10,725 nt of DNA. Origin: Pseudomonadota bacterium (GTDB taxonomy: Bacteria > Desulfobacterota > Syntrophia > Syntrophales > UBA5619). The stretch is taken from NCBI GenBank assembly GCA_018827585.1, contig JAHJXP010000092.1, positions 1 through 10,725 on the forward strand. Direction: 5' to 3'. The notes under the pieces are model-generated. The model did no database searches and was not told where the DNA came from. It worked only from the letters and a program-made list of their open reading frames with translations. The position numbers were made by a program, and so were the translations under genes. Positions 1-7,677 of the stretch are shown here, one piece after another (the stretch's first letter is position 1; each line of letters opens with the position of its first letter).

Positions 1-885
1 CAGGAGGTGAAGATCGCCTATTTCAACATCCTGAAGGCCGGCCGGATCCGGGAGGTCGCGGAGCAGTCCGTCGAGAGGCTCAAGGCCCACCGCGACGCCG
101 CCCAGGTTTTTTACGACGTCGGCATCATTCCCAAGAACGACCTCCTCTATGCCGAGGTGGAGCTGGCGAACGGCAGGCAGTTTCTCGTCCGGGCGGAAAA
201 CGGCGTAGAGATGGCCAAAACAAAGTTCAACACGATTCTGAGAAGGGAGATCGACGCCCCCGTCGAGATCGAGGACATCCTGAACCAAGGACCCTATGAG
301 AAATCGCTGCAGGCGTGCATTGCGGAGGCCCTGGAGAACCGGCCGGAGATCCGGGCCCATGCCCTCCGCCTGGAGCAGGCGCGCAGCATCGTCACGCTCG
401 CCAAAAGCGAGTACTACCCGAATGTGAGCCTGATCGGAAATTACGCGCGTTACGGCGACACGCCGGGCGTCGCCGGGAGTCCCTACCGGGACCAGGAGAA
501 TTGGTACGTCATGGCGGCGGCGAACTGGACCTTCTGGGAGTGGGGAAAGACAAAAAACCGCGTAGAAGCGGGTCTCAGCCGGGAGAACCAGGCGGCGGAC
601 CAGCTTGCCCACGTCAGGGATCAGATTGCACTCGAGGTGAAGAACGCCTTTCTCCTCCTTCACGAGGCGGCCAAACAGGTCCGGGTGGCGGAGCAGGCGA
701 TCGGCCAGGCGGAGGAGAATTTCCGGATCAACACCGAACGGTACCGGGAACAGGTGGGGACCTCGACCGACGTGATCGACGCCCAGACCCTGCTCACGAA
801 GGCCAGAGCGGACTATTTCAATGCACTCGGCGATCTCAACATCAGCCGGGCCAGGCTGGAGAGGGCGATGGGGATCGGCCAGTGA
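1..885 (+). CDS. TolC-family outer membrane efflux protein, 5'-truncated by window edge (TolC-1)
   Basis: This is the C-terminal part (about 294 codons) of a TolC/OEP-family outer membrane channel, the exit duct of a tripartite efflux pump. The frame is open back to base 1, so the true start and signal peptide lie upstream; the ATG-like codons inside are not the start. Visible family features are the long amphipathic helices rich in Ala, Glu, Gln and Arg, the second structural repeat beginning near ENRPEIRAHALRLEQA (about residues 113-128), the beta segment YYPNVSLIGNYARYGD, and the closing pattern VGTSTDVIDAQTLLTKARADYFNAL, where T-x-DV-DAQ is typical of OEP proteins. The usual length is about 430-450 residues, so roughly the first 150 are missing. 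The stop at 883-885 lies 16 nt before the adaptor gene at 902, which indicates co-transcription. Family assignment is firm; the exported substrate is unknown. Confidence 0.93.
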   Translation, partial: QEVKIAYFNILKAGRIREVAEQSVERLKAHRDAAQVFYDVGIIPKNDLLYAEVELANGRQFLVRAENGVEMAKTKFNTILRREIDAPVEIEDILNQGPYEKSLQACIAEALENRPEIRAHALRLEQARSIVTLAKSEYYPNVSLIGNYARYGDTPGVAGSPYRDQENWYVMAAANWTFWEWGKTKNRVEAGLSRENQAADQLAHVRDQIALEVKNAFLLLHEAAKQVRVAEQAIGQAEENFRINTERYREQVGTSTDVIDAQTLLTKARADYFNALGDLNISRARLERAMGIGQ

Positions 886-901
886 GCACATAGAGGCGAC
901 G

Positions 902-1720
902 ATGGGTATGCGTGTGAATCAAAATTCAATCTTCGCCATGCTGACCGTCCTGACGCTGGAGAGCGCGGCGCGCGAAAAGGGGCGCTTCTCGCGTCTCTAC
1001 GAGAAAAACGCGGTTTCCCGACAGAAACTCGACGACGTTACGACGGCCCATGCCCTCGCTGCAAGCCGGGTCGAGCTGGCCAAGGCGCGCCTGGCCGAGG
1101 CCGAGGCCAACCTGGCGCTCTTGTTGCAGAGATTGCACGATTCCGTGATCGTTGCCCCCTTTTCCGGGGTGGTGGTAAAGAAGTTCGTCAACGAGGCGGA
1201 GATAGTTTCTCCGGGCGTCCCCGTCATTACGCTCATGAATATCGACCGGGTGAAGGCGGAGGTGGAGATCCCCGAGACGAGCCTTACGGCGGTAAAGCCC
1301 GGGACGCCCGTAGCCGTCGCCTTCGACGCCCTCCCCGGGGAGGTGTTCCGGGGGGCCGTATCCCGGCTCAATCCCCGGATCAATCGGCAGAGCCGCGCCT
1401 TCAAGGCGGAAATCGACATCGCGAACCCGGGGCGGCGGATCAAACCGGGGATGTTCGCCCGGATCACGATTGCGACCGAGGCGGTCCGAAACGTGATCGT
1501 CATCCCCCAGCAGGCTCTGGTCGTCGATGAAAGGGGCAACGCCTCCGTTTTCGCCATCCGGAATGACAGGGCGGTTTTACTCGCGATAAAGACAGGTCTG
1601 ACCGGAGAGGGGCTGGTGGAGGTCCGGGAAGGTCTTACGATGGGCGACAGGGTCGTTGTAGGCGGGAATTACGGCATGGGGGAAAATACACTGGTCAACA
1701 CGCGAATTGTTCCGTATTGA
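902..1720 (+). CDS. RND efflux periplasmic adaptor (HlyD/AcrA family) with internal in-frame deletion (MFP-1)
   Basis: Adaptor (membrane fusion protein) that would join an RND pump to TolC in the periplasm. I start it at 902 because GAGG at 893-896 is 5 nt upstream and the previous gene has just stopped. The N terminus (residues 4-19, RVNQNSIFAMLTVLTL) looks like the start of a signal peptide, but it runs directly into EKGRFSRLYEKNAVSRQKLDD (about 25-45), which in intact adaptors lies in the helical hairpin. The lipobox, the beta-barrel entry strand, the first lipoyl half and the first hairpin helix are absent. What follows is normal: second helix, second lipoyl half (APFSGVVVKKFVNEAEIVSPG), beta-barrel, and membrane-proximal domain to the end. 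Length is 272 residues against about 370-400 for the family, so about 100 are missing at a junction near nt 956-965. Without a complete lipoyl domain or anchor it is probably non-functional. Assembly error is the main alternative. Confidence 0.85.
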   Translation: MGMRVNQNSIFAMLTVLTLESAAREKGRFSRLYEKNAVSRQKLDDVTTAHALAASRVELAKARLAEAEANLALLLQRLHDSVIVAPFSGVVVKKFVNEAEIVSPGVPVITLMNIDRVKAEVEIPETSLTAVKPGTPVAVAFDALPGEVFRGAVSRLNPRINRQSRAFKAEIDIANPGRRIKPGMFARITIATEAVRNVIVIPQQALVVDERGNASVFAIRNDRAVLLAIKTGLTGEGLVEVREGLTMGDRVVVGGNYGMGENTLVNTRIVPY

Positions 1721-1728
1721 TATGTCTC

Positions 1729-1734
1729 AAGGAG
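1729..1734 (+). promoter_or_regulatory. Ribosome binding site for TolC-2
   Basis: AAGGAG lies 5 nt upstream of the ATG at 1740. It decides between this start and an in-frame ATG at 1707, which lies inside the preceding adaptor gene, has no comparable site and would put 11 extra residues before the signal peptide. Confidence 0.75.
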
Positions 1735-1739
1735 TGGCG

Positions 1740-3050
1740 ATGAAGAAGATCATTTTTATTGTTGCAGCCGCCGGTCTCGCGGTCCTTCTTTTTAGCGGGA
1801 CGCTGGTCCCTCTTTTTGCGGAGGAATACTCGCTGGACGATCTCTACCGGGTCGCCTTGGCCCGTTCCGAAAAGCTCAAGGCGGCCGAGGAGAACCTCGT
1901 CATCGCCGAGACGGGAAATGAGAAGGCCCTTTCCTATCTGCTGCCGAGGCTGACGGCCACCGGCGGCCTGACCCAGTATTCCGAAACGAAACATTCAGCG
2001 ACGAGAAGCGTCATACAGTCGGATCGCGCTTTCTCCTGGGGGCTCCGGGTGGATGAAAGCTTTTCTTTGAGCGGCCGGGAACTGACGGCGCTGGGCATGG
2101 CGAAACACAACGTGGCGAAGAGCCGTTTCGATCTCGCGGCCGTCCGCGAGGATTACCTCCTTAGGCAGGTCGCCGCCGCCTACTACAATGTCCTCATGGC
2201 CCGGAAAAATCTTGAGATCGCCGACGCGAACCTCGAACGTCTAAAGAAACATCGGAACGCCGCGGAGCAGAGACTCAAGATCGGCGAGGTGACCAGGACG
2301 GTGCTCCTCAGAGCGGAAGGTGAACTCTCCGGGGCGAACTCGGACCGCCTCCAGGCCGAGAACGGCCTCGAGCTGGCGCTGGCGATTCTGGCGAGCAATT
2401 GCGGGATCAAAGGCGCGTTCACGCTCCGGGAAACTCCCGCGGCGGAAGGCGAAGTCCAGGCGCTGAGCGCCTTCCAGGAGCAGGCCTTTGCGGGCCGCGC
2501 GGACCTCATGGGCATGGAGGTCCAGAAACAGATCGCCGCGGATCAGATCCGGTTCAACGAGGGGGCCTTCTGGCCCAGCGTTACCCTCTCCGGGGTCTAT
2601 TCCGGGGCCGATCAGAACCCGCCGCAAAGCAACATGAACAGGGCAAGCCTATACGGCGGAGTGGCCCTTAACTTCCCTTTCTTCGAGGGGGGGCTGCGGA
2701 AGGCCGAGGTGGCGGAGGCGAAGGCCCGGGAGAGACAGGCGGGGCTGCTTTACGAGGAGATGAAGAAATCGATCGAAATCGAGGTCCGGACCGCCTACCT
2801 GGAGATGGTCACGCAGAGGGGGGTTATCCGGTTCCTCAACGACCAGCTCGCCTTCGCCCGTGAAAACTACCGCGCCGTGGTGAGACAGTTCGAGTTTGGT
2901 CTTTCGAACAGCCTCGACGTGATGGACGCCAACACCCTTCTGGTGTCGGCGGAGAGGAAGGCGGCGGCGGCGGACTACGGCTACCAGCTTTCCCTGCTGC
3001 GGATAAAGAAGGCGACGGGGACGCTGCTTGCGTCGGTGGCCGGGAAATGA
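1740..3050 (+). CDS. TolC-family outer membrane efflux protein (TolC-2)
   Basis: Full-length (436 residues) TolC/OEP-family channel. The N terminus MKKIIFIVAAAGLAVLLFSG is a classical Sec signal peptide, with likely cleavage after LFA at residue 27 and a mature start at EEYSLDDLYRVAL. Two OEP repeats follow. The first carries SYLLPRLTATGGLTQY and the long helices through YYNVLMARKNLEIADANL. The second carries FWPSVTLSGVYSGADQNPP, the beta segment with GGVALNFPFFEGG, and the closing FGLSNSLDVMDANTLLVSAERK. The start at 1740 is chosen for its AAGGAG site. It begins 19 nt after MFP-1 stops and ends 14 nt before MFP-2 starts, so it belongs to the same operon. I pair it with MFP-2 and pump 1, the intact set that follows. 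It is clearly a separate gene from TolC-1, with a different sequence. Substrate unknown. Confidence 0.95.
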   Translation: MKKIIFIVAAAGLAVLLFSGTLVPLFAEEYSLDDLYRVALARSEKLKAAEENLVIAETGNEKALSYLLPRLTATGGLTQYSETKHSATRSVIQSDRAFSWGLRVDESFSLSGRELTALGMAKHNVAKSRFDLAAVREDYLLRQVAAAYYNVLMARKNLEIADANLERLKKHRNAAEQRLKIGEVTRTVLLRAEGELSGANSDRLQAENGLELALAILASNCGIKGAFTLRETPAAEGEVQALSAFQEQAFAGRADLMGMEVQKQIAADQIRFNEGAFWPSVTLSGVYSGADQNPPQSNMNRASLYGGVALNFPFFEGGLRKAEVAEAKARERQAGLLYEEMKKSIEIEVRTAYLEMVTQRGVIRFLNDQLAFARENYRAVVRQFEFGLSNSLDVMDANTLLVSAERKAAAADYGYQLSLLRIKKATGTLLASVAGK

Positions 3051-3053
3051 AAA

Positions 3054-3058
3054 AGGAG
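3054..3058 (+). promoter_or_regulatory. Ribosome binding site for MFP-2
   Basis: AGGAG lies 6 nt upstream of the ATG at 3065. This favours 3065 over the in-frame ATG at 3047, which overlaps the TolC-2 stop (ATGA) but has no obvious site. The two starts differ by six residues, and both keep the lipoprotein signal. Confidence 0.65.
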
Positions 3059-3064
3059 ATTCAC

Positions 3065-4195
3065 ATGTTCGGACTAACGCCGTCTATAAACGGGGAAAGC
3101 GGATCGGGGAGGGGAAAGATCGGGGTCGGGTCGGCGGCCGTGGCGATCATGCTGTGCATAGCGGTGACCGCAAATATCGGGTGCAAGAAGCCGGAGCAGA
3201 AGGCGGCCAGCGAGCGGTCCATCAATGTCCGGGTCTGGACGGCGGAGAAACGCGCCCTCCGGCCTTTCGTGGAGTCTCTCGGGACCCTCAAGCCCTACGA
3301 AGAGGTGATCGTCAGTTCCGAGGTAGACGGGATCTTACAATCGATCCGGGTGGATGAGGCGGCGCCGGTTTCCCGGGGGCAGCTCATCGCCGAGATGAAT
3401 GACGCCGATTACCGCCTCGACGCGGAGCGGGCGGCGGCCGTCCTGAAGCAGGCGGAGGCGAGCCTCGCCAACGCGAAGCAGGAATACGAGCGCAAGGAGG
3501 CGCTTTACCGGGAGGAACTGCTGACCAAGCAGCAGTTCGACGACATATCGGCGCGGCTTATCCTTGCCCAGGGCGACGTCGAAAGGGCGAAGGTCGGCCT
3601 GGCCCTCGCCCGGGAGAAGCTGGCCAAGACGAAAGCTTTTGCGCCCATGACGGGGGTCGTTAAAGAAAAGCGGGTCACGGCGGGAGATTATATCCGGAAC
3701 GGCACATTCCTGGTTTCGATCATCAGGACGGACCAGCTCAAGCTTGTCTTTTCCGTGCCGGAGAAGGATATAGGGAACCTCCGGGAGGGACAGGATGTCG
3801 TCTTTACGGTGGACGCCTTTCCCGGGCGTGAATTCCGGGGCAAACTGACGACCATTTACCCCGCCCTTGAAGAGAAGACCCGTTCCCTCCAGGTGGAGGC
3901 GGCGGTGGCCAATCCCGACCGGAGCCTGAAGCCGGGGTTGTTTGCCCGGGTGACGCTCTATACGGGACCGGCGCGGGATGCGGTCCTCGCGCCGATCACC
4001 GCGCTTCTCTACGACAATTCCGAGACCAAGCTCTTCGTGGTGGAAGGGGACCGCGCCAAGGAGAGAAGGGTAAAGACAGGCCGCAAATACGGAGAGTTCA
4101 TGGAGATCACCGAGGGGTTGAAGGCAAAGGAGGTCATCGTGACGGTTGGGCAGAACAATCTGATGGAAGGGGTGCAGGTCAATGTGGCTCGCTGA
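3065..4195 (+). CDS. RND efflux periplasmic adaptor lipoprotein (HlyD/AcrA family, MFP-2)
   Basis: Complete 376-residue adaptor. After a 24-residue polar leader there is a hydrophobic stretch (VGSAAVAIMLCIAVTANIGC) ending in a lipobox-like ANIGC with Cys40, so it is probably a lipid-anchored periplasmic protein. Domains in order: N-terminal membrane-proximal and beta strands (about 49-80), first lipoyl half from EVDGILQSIRVDEAAPVSRG (86-105), alpha-hairpin (about 112-188), second lipoyl half from APMTGVVKEKRVTAGDYI (193-210), beta-barrel (about 215-290, with LKPGLFARVTLYTG), then the C-terminal membrane-proximal domain. Both lipoyl halves are present, unlike in MFP-1. Its last 14 nt overlap the start of pump 1, the expected arrangement for cognate partners and a sign of translational coupling. 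An in-frame ATG at 3047 is the alternative start. Confidence 0.95.
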   Translation: MFGLTPSINGESGSGRGKIGVGSAAVAIMLCIAVTANIGCKKPEQKAASERSINVRVWTAEKRALRPFVESLGTLKPYEEVIVSSEVDGILQSIRVDEAAPVSRGQLIAEMNDADYRLDAERAAAVLKQAEASLANAKQEYERKEALYREELLTKQQFDDISARLILAQGDVERAKVGLALAREKLAKTKAFAPMTGVVKEKRVTAGDYIRNGTFLVSIIRTDQLKLVFSVPEKDIGNLREGQDVVFTVDAFPGREFRGKLTTIYPALEEKTRSLQVEAAVANPDRSLKPGLFARVTLYTGPARDAVLAPITALLYDNSETKLFVVEGDRAKERRVKTGRKYGEFMEITEGLKAKEVIVTVGQNNLMEGVQVNVAR

Positions 4196-7100
4196 TACCT
4201 CGGTCAAGAGACCGGTTTTTGCCACCATGGCCATTATGGCCCTGGTGGTCCTCGGCGTGGTCAGTTATCCGGAGATCGGCGTGGACCTTTTTCCCAAGGT
4301 CGATTTCCCGATCGTCACGATTTCCACACACCTCAACGGGGCGAGCCCCGAGGTGATCGACGTCGACATCACGGACAGGATCGAAGGGGCGGTCAACACG
4401 ATCAACGGCGTGAAGAGCATCACCTCGAGCAGTACGGAAGGGAATTCCCGGGTGACGGTGGAGTTTGTCCTCGAGCGAAACATCGACCTCGCCGTCCAGG
4501 ATGTCCGGGAGAAGGTCGCCCTGATCCGCAACAAACTGCCCGCAGACATCGACGAACCCCGAATCGCCAAAGTCGATCCCGATGCGACGGCGGTGCTCTG
4601 GATGAATCTTTCGGGGCAAAAAACGGTCCGCGACCTCTCCACATACGTCGATGAGGTCCTGAAGGAGCAGCTCCAGCGGATCAACGGCGTCGGCGACGTC
4701 CAGGTGTGGGGGCTCCGCCTGCGGCAGATCCGCGTCTGGCTCGACGCCGACAAGCTAAGGGCCTATGGGATCGCGGCGACGGATGTCATGGGCGCCCTGA
4801 AGAGGCAGAACGTCGAGCTTCCAGGCGGACGGATCGAGAGCCTCTCGAAGGAATACACGGTGAAGGTCAAGGGGGAATTCGTCAATATTTCAGAAATCAA
4901 CGACCTGATCATCGCCTACGACAGGGGCGCTCCCGTGCGTATCCGGGATATCGGGAAAGCCGAGGACGGGATGGAGGAGAAGCGCTCCATCGTCCGCTAC
5001 AACGGCATCCCGGCGGTCGCCATGGGGGTGCAGAAGCAGTCCGGGACCAACACCGTTGCCGTCGTTAACCTCGTCAAAACGGAGATCGAGAAGATCAGAA
5101 AGACCCTCCCGCCGGGGATGAGCCTGAACATCGCGATGGACCAATCCACCTTCATTCAGCGCTCCATCGATGAGGTGCAGAAGCATCTGATCCTCGGGAG
5201 CCTGTTCGCGGTCCTGGCGGTTTTCCTCTTTCTCAGGAACGTCAGGACGACGCTGATCAGCGCGGTAGCCCTGCCGGTGTCGATCATCGCCACCTTTGCC
5301 CTGATCCGCGCCTTCGGCTTCACCTTCAACAACATGACGATGCTTGCGCTCACGCTCTCCGTCGGGCTTCTCATCGACGACGCGATCATCGTCATCGAGA
5401 ACATCTACCGCCACGTGGAGGAGGGGATGGCGCCGCGGGAGGCGTCCACCTTCGCCACCTCCGAGATCGGTCTGGCCGTCATGGCGACGACCTTCGCCAT
5501 TGTCGCGATCTTTCTTCCCGTCGCCTTCATGAAGGGGATCATCGGCCGCTTCTTCCTCCAGTTTGCGCTGACCGTCGTGTTTTCGGTCCTGGTTTCGCTC
5601 CTCGTCTCCTTCACGCTGACGCCGATGCTGGCCTCGATCTTCCTGAAGCGCTTCACCCTGAAGAGGGACGGCCACGAAAAACCCTCTCCGGTTGCCGTCC
5701 GGCCGACGGGGGGGATCGCTGGGTGGTTTGAAAGGGGGTACAAAAGGATTGAAGGGGCCTACCGGCCGATCCTGGCCTTCTCGCTCCGCCACCGCGGCGC
5801 GATGCTCGTTGGCGCCCTTCTTCTATTTGCCGGCAGCCTCTACCTGACGACATTCATCGGCAAGGAATTCATTCCCCCGGAGGACCAGGGACAGTTCCTC
5901 GTCCGCCTGGAGGCGCCGATCGACTATTCCGTGGACAAGGCGGACGAATTCTTTCAGCCCGCCGAAAAGATCCTGAGAGAGATCCCGGAGATCAGCGCGG
6001 TCTACTACCGTGTGGGCCTCGGGGGCGCCGTCAACCGGGCGATTATCATGACGCGCCTCGTTCCGAAGGCCGAACGGAAGAAGAGCCAGGAGGAGCTCAA
6101 GAAGGAGATCCGGAATAAACTCAGAAAATTTCCGGGGCTCAAGGTATCCGCCGAGGATATCTCAGTGATCGGCGGCGGGCAGCGGCAGGTGCCGATCCAG
6201 TACAGCGTCCGGGGGCGCGATCTGACGGAGCTCCAGACCTATACGAGGCAGATCGCCGGCGAGTTTTCAAAGCTGCCGGGAATCGTCGATGTGGACACCT
6301 CTCTGGAGATGGGAAAGCCGGAGCTCAAGGTCTTCATCGACCGGGACAAGGCCGCCGATCTCGGGGTGGATGTCGCCACCATCGCCGAGGCGGTCAACCT
6401 CCTCATCAGCGGGGAGACCGAGGTGACCAAATACAAGGACGAGAGCCGGGGAAAACGGTACGATCTCCGAATCCGCCTGAACCCCGAGGAACGGAGAAAT
6501 CCCGATGATCTGAGCAGGCTCTATGTACGGTCGCGGGACGGCCGGCTCGTCGAGCTCCGGAACCTCGTCCGCATCCAGGAGGGGGGAGGGCCGAGCGTCA
6601 TCAACCGGGTCGACCGGCAGCGGTCGATCTCCCTCTTCGCCAGCCTTGAAGGTAAACCCCTGGGGCAGGCGGTAGGGGAGCTGAACGCCATCGCCGGCCG
6701 GATCCTGCCCGCCGATTATCTTCCCAAGTATAAGGGAACGGCGGAAACGATGGGCGAATCATTCCAGTACCTGATGTTCGCTCTGATCCTCGGGGTCGTC
6801 ATGGCCTACATGGTCCTGGCGGCCCAATTCGAGAGTTTCGTCCACCCCTTCACGGTGCTTCTGTCGATGCCTCTGTCTTTCATCGGGGCGTTCGGCGCGC
6901 TTTTTGCGACGGGTAACACTCTAAACATCTTCAGCTTCATCGGCCTCATTCTGCTGATGGGGCTCGTGAAGAAAAATGCGATCCTGCTGGTCGATTACAC
7001 GAACGTCCTGCGGGAGCGGGGCGTCCCCCGGCGGGAGGCGATCCTCCAGGCCGGACCGGTCCGGCTCCGGCCGATCCTGATGACGACCTTCGCGATGGTG

Positions 7101-7325
7101 TTCGGAATGCTGCCGGTGGCCTTCGGCGTGGGTGAAGGCTCGGAAACCCGCGCTCCAATGGGAATCGCGGTTATCGGGGGGCTGCTGACCTCGCTGTTCT
7201 TGACGCTCGTGGTGGTCCCGGCCGCCTATGATCTATTCGACGACTGGCAGGGATTCTTCAAGAGGCGGAAGGAAAGGCGCAGACGGGGCGGGGAGAAGAC
7301 GCACACACAATCAACCGACGCCTGA
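4182..7325 (+). CDS. RND-family efflux pump, HAE-1-like inner membrane subunit, complete (RND-1)
   Basis: Proton-driven inner-membrane pump of the AcrB/MexB-like RND superfamily. Its 1047 residues match the usual 1020-1060. TM1 is about 10-30, followed by the first porter/docking half. TM2 starts near 336, and TM4 carries GLLIDDAIIVIEN with Asp399-Asp400, equivalent to AcrB D407/D408. TM5-6 are about 434-490, TM7 about 541-560, then the second porter half, and TM8-12 about 864-1020. TM10 has VKKNAILLVDY with Lys931 at the AcrB K940 position, and TM11 has RLRPILMT with the Arg and Thr of the relay. All proton-relay residues are therefore present. GGAAGGGG at 4165-4172 precedes the ATG, which sits inside the MFP-2 gene. 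The C-terminal tail is strongly basic (FKRRKERRRRGG). The sequence resembles drug/organic-compound (HAE) pumps more than CusA-type metal pumps, but the substrate is not readable. Confidence 0.97.
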   Translation: MWLADTSVKRPVFATMAIMALVVLGVVSYPEIGVDLFPKVDFPIVTISTHLNGASPEVIDVDITDRIEGAVNTINGVKSITSSSTEGNSRVTVEFVLERNIDLAVQDVREKVALIRNKLPADIDEPRIAKVDPDATAVLWMNLSGQKTVRDLSTYVDEVLKEQLQRINGVGDVQVWGLRLRQIRVWLDADKLRAYGIAATDVMGALKRQNVELPGGRIESLSKEYTVKVKGEFVNISEINDLIIAYDRGAPVRIRDIGKAEDGMEEKRSIVRYNGIPAVAMGVQKQSGTNTVAVVNLVKTEIEKIRKTLPPGMSLNIAMDQSTFIQRSIDEVQKHLILGSLFAVLAVFLFLRNVRTTLISAVALPVSIIATFALIRAFGFTFNNMTMLALTLSVGLLIDDAIIVIENIYRHVEEGMAPREASTFATSEIGLAVMATTFAIVAIFLPVAFMKGIIGRFFLQFALTVVFSVLVSLLVSFTLTPMLASIFLKRFTLKRDGHEKPSPVAVRPTGGIAGWFERGYKRIEGAYRPILAFSLRHRGAMLVGALLLFAGSLYLTTFIGKEFIPPEDQGQFLVRLEAPIDYSVDKADEFFQPAEKILREIPEISAVYYRVGLGGAVNRAIIMTRLVPKAERKKSQEELKKEIRNKLRKFPGLKVSAEDISVIGGGQRQVPIQYSVRGRDLTELQTYTRQIAGEFSKLPGIVDVDTSLEMGKPELKVFIDRDKAADLGVDVATIAEAVNLLISGETEVTKYKDESRGKRYDLRIRLNPEERRNPDDLSRLYVRSRDGRLVELRNLVRIQEGGGPSVINRVDRQRSISLFASLEGKPLGQAVGELNAIAGRILPADYLPKYKGTAETMGESFQYLMFALILGVVMAYMVLAAQFESFVHPFTVLLSMPLSFIGAFGALFATGNTLNIFSFIGLILLMGLVKKNAILLVDYTNVLRERGVPRREAILQAGPVRLRPILMTTFAMVFGMLPVAFGVGEGSETRAPMGIAVIGGLLTSLFLTLVVVPAAYDLFDDWQGFFKRRKERRRRGGEKTHTQSTDA

Positions 7326-7348
7326 CGGATATGCTTCAGCCGTGAATC

Positions 7349-7356
7349 GGGAGGGA
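7349..7356 (+). promoter_or_regulatory. Ribosome binding site for the PII-like gene
   Basis: GGGAGGGA contains the core GGAGG 5 nt before the ATG at 7360. It rules out longer in-frame starts that run back into the pump-1 coding region. Confidence 0.7.
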
Positions 7357-7359
7357 TCC

Positions 7360-7650
7360 ATGAAGATGTTTCTGATCATCTACTGCGAAGCGGCGGATGA
7401 GGATGTGATCGCCGCGCTCAAGGAGGTCGGTATCAGGGCGTACACCAAGATGGTGGAGGCCCGGGGGGAGGGGACGGAGACGGAACCGAAGCTGGGCACC
7501 CACTGCTGGCCGGGGAAGAACAACGTCCTGATGATGGCCGTGCCCGACGAAGATGTATCCCGGATCAGCGAGCGGGTCCGCCTGATCAAGGAAGAGCACC
7601 CCCGCGCCGGCGTCCGGAGTTTCCTCCTGCCGATGGAGGAGGGAGTTTAG
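7360..7650 (+). CDS. Small PII-like (ferredoxin-fold) protein inside the efflux operon
   Basis: A 96-residue cytoplasmic protein with no signal peptide or membrane segment. It reads as a PII/PII-like domain: strand MKMFLIIYC (1-9), helix ADEDVIAALKEVGI (12-25), strand AYTKMVEA (27-34), a T-loop-like stretch RGEGTETEPKLGTHCWPGKN (35-54), strand NVLMMAVP (55-62), helix DEDVSRISERVRLIKEEH, and final strand GVRSFLLP. In PII proteins the T-loop position contacts ligand or partner. Here it carries His48, Cys49 and Trp50 in GTHCWPG, and Cys9 lies on the first strand. It sits 34 nt after pump 1 and 27 nt before pump 2, so it is co-expressed with the pumps. An attractive guess is a sensor or regulator of one pump, as proposed for other PII-like proteins next to transporters, but no partner or ligand can be read from the sequence. 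Superfamily placement is by pattern only. Confidence 0.75.
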   Translation: MKMFLIIYCEAADEDVIAALKEVGIRAYTKMVEARGEGTETEPKLGTHCWPGKNNVLMMAVPDEDVSRISERVRLIKEEHPRAGVRSFLLPMEEGV

Positions 7651-7677
7651 GGGCCGGATATTGAACGCAGGTCCGCC

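Noticed and set aside
315..893. 192-codon plus-strand frame overlapping TolC-1
   Set aside because: Out-of-frame shadow rich in Gly/Pro/Arg. The TolC frame carries all the conserved patterns.
821..901. Upstream start for MFP-1 inside TolC-1
   Set aside because: The extra 27 residues are a shadow of TolC-1 coding sequence. The ATG at 902 has its own GAGG site just after the TolC-1 stop.
4890..5792. 300-codon minus-strand frame opposite RND-1
   Set aside because: Highly charged, low-complexity translation, fully covered by the conserved TM2-TM6 region of RND-1.
7228..7359. Longer N terminus for the PII-like protein
   Set aside because: It overlaps the RND-1 C terminus, has no ribosome site, and would place 44 non-conserved residues before the first strand of the fold.
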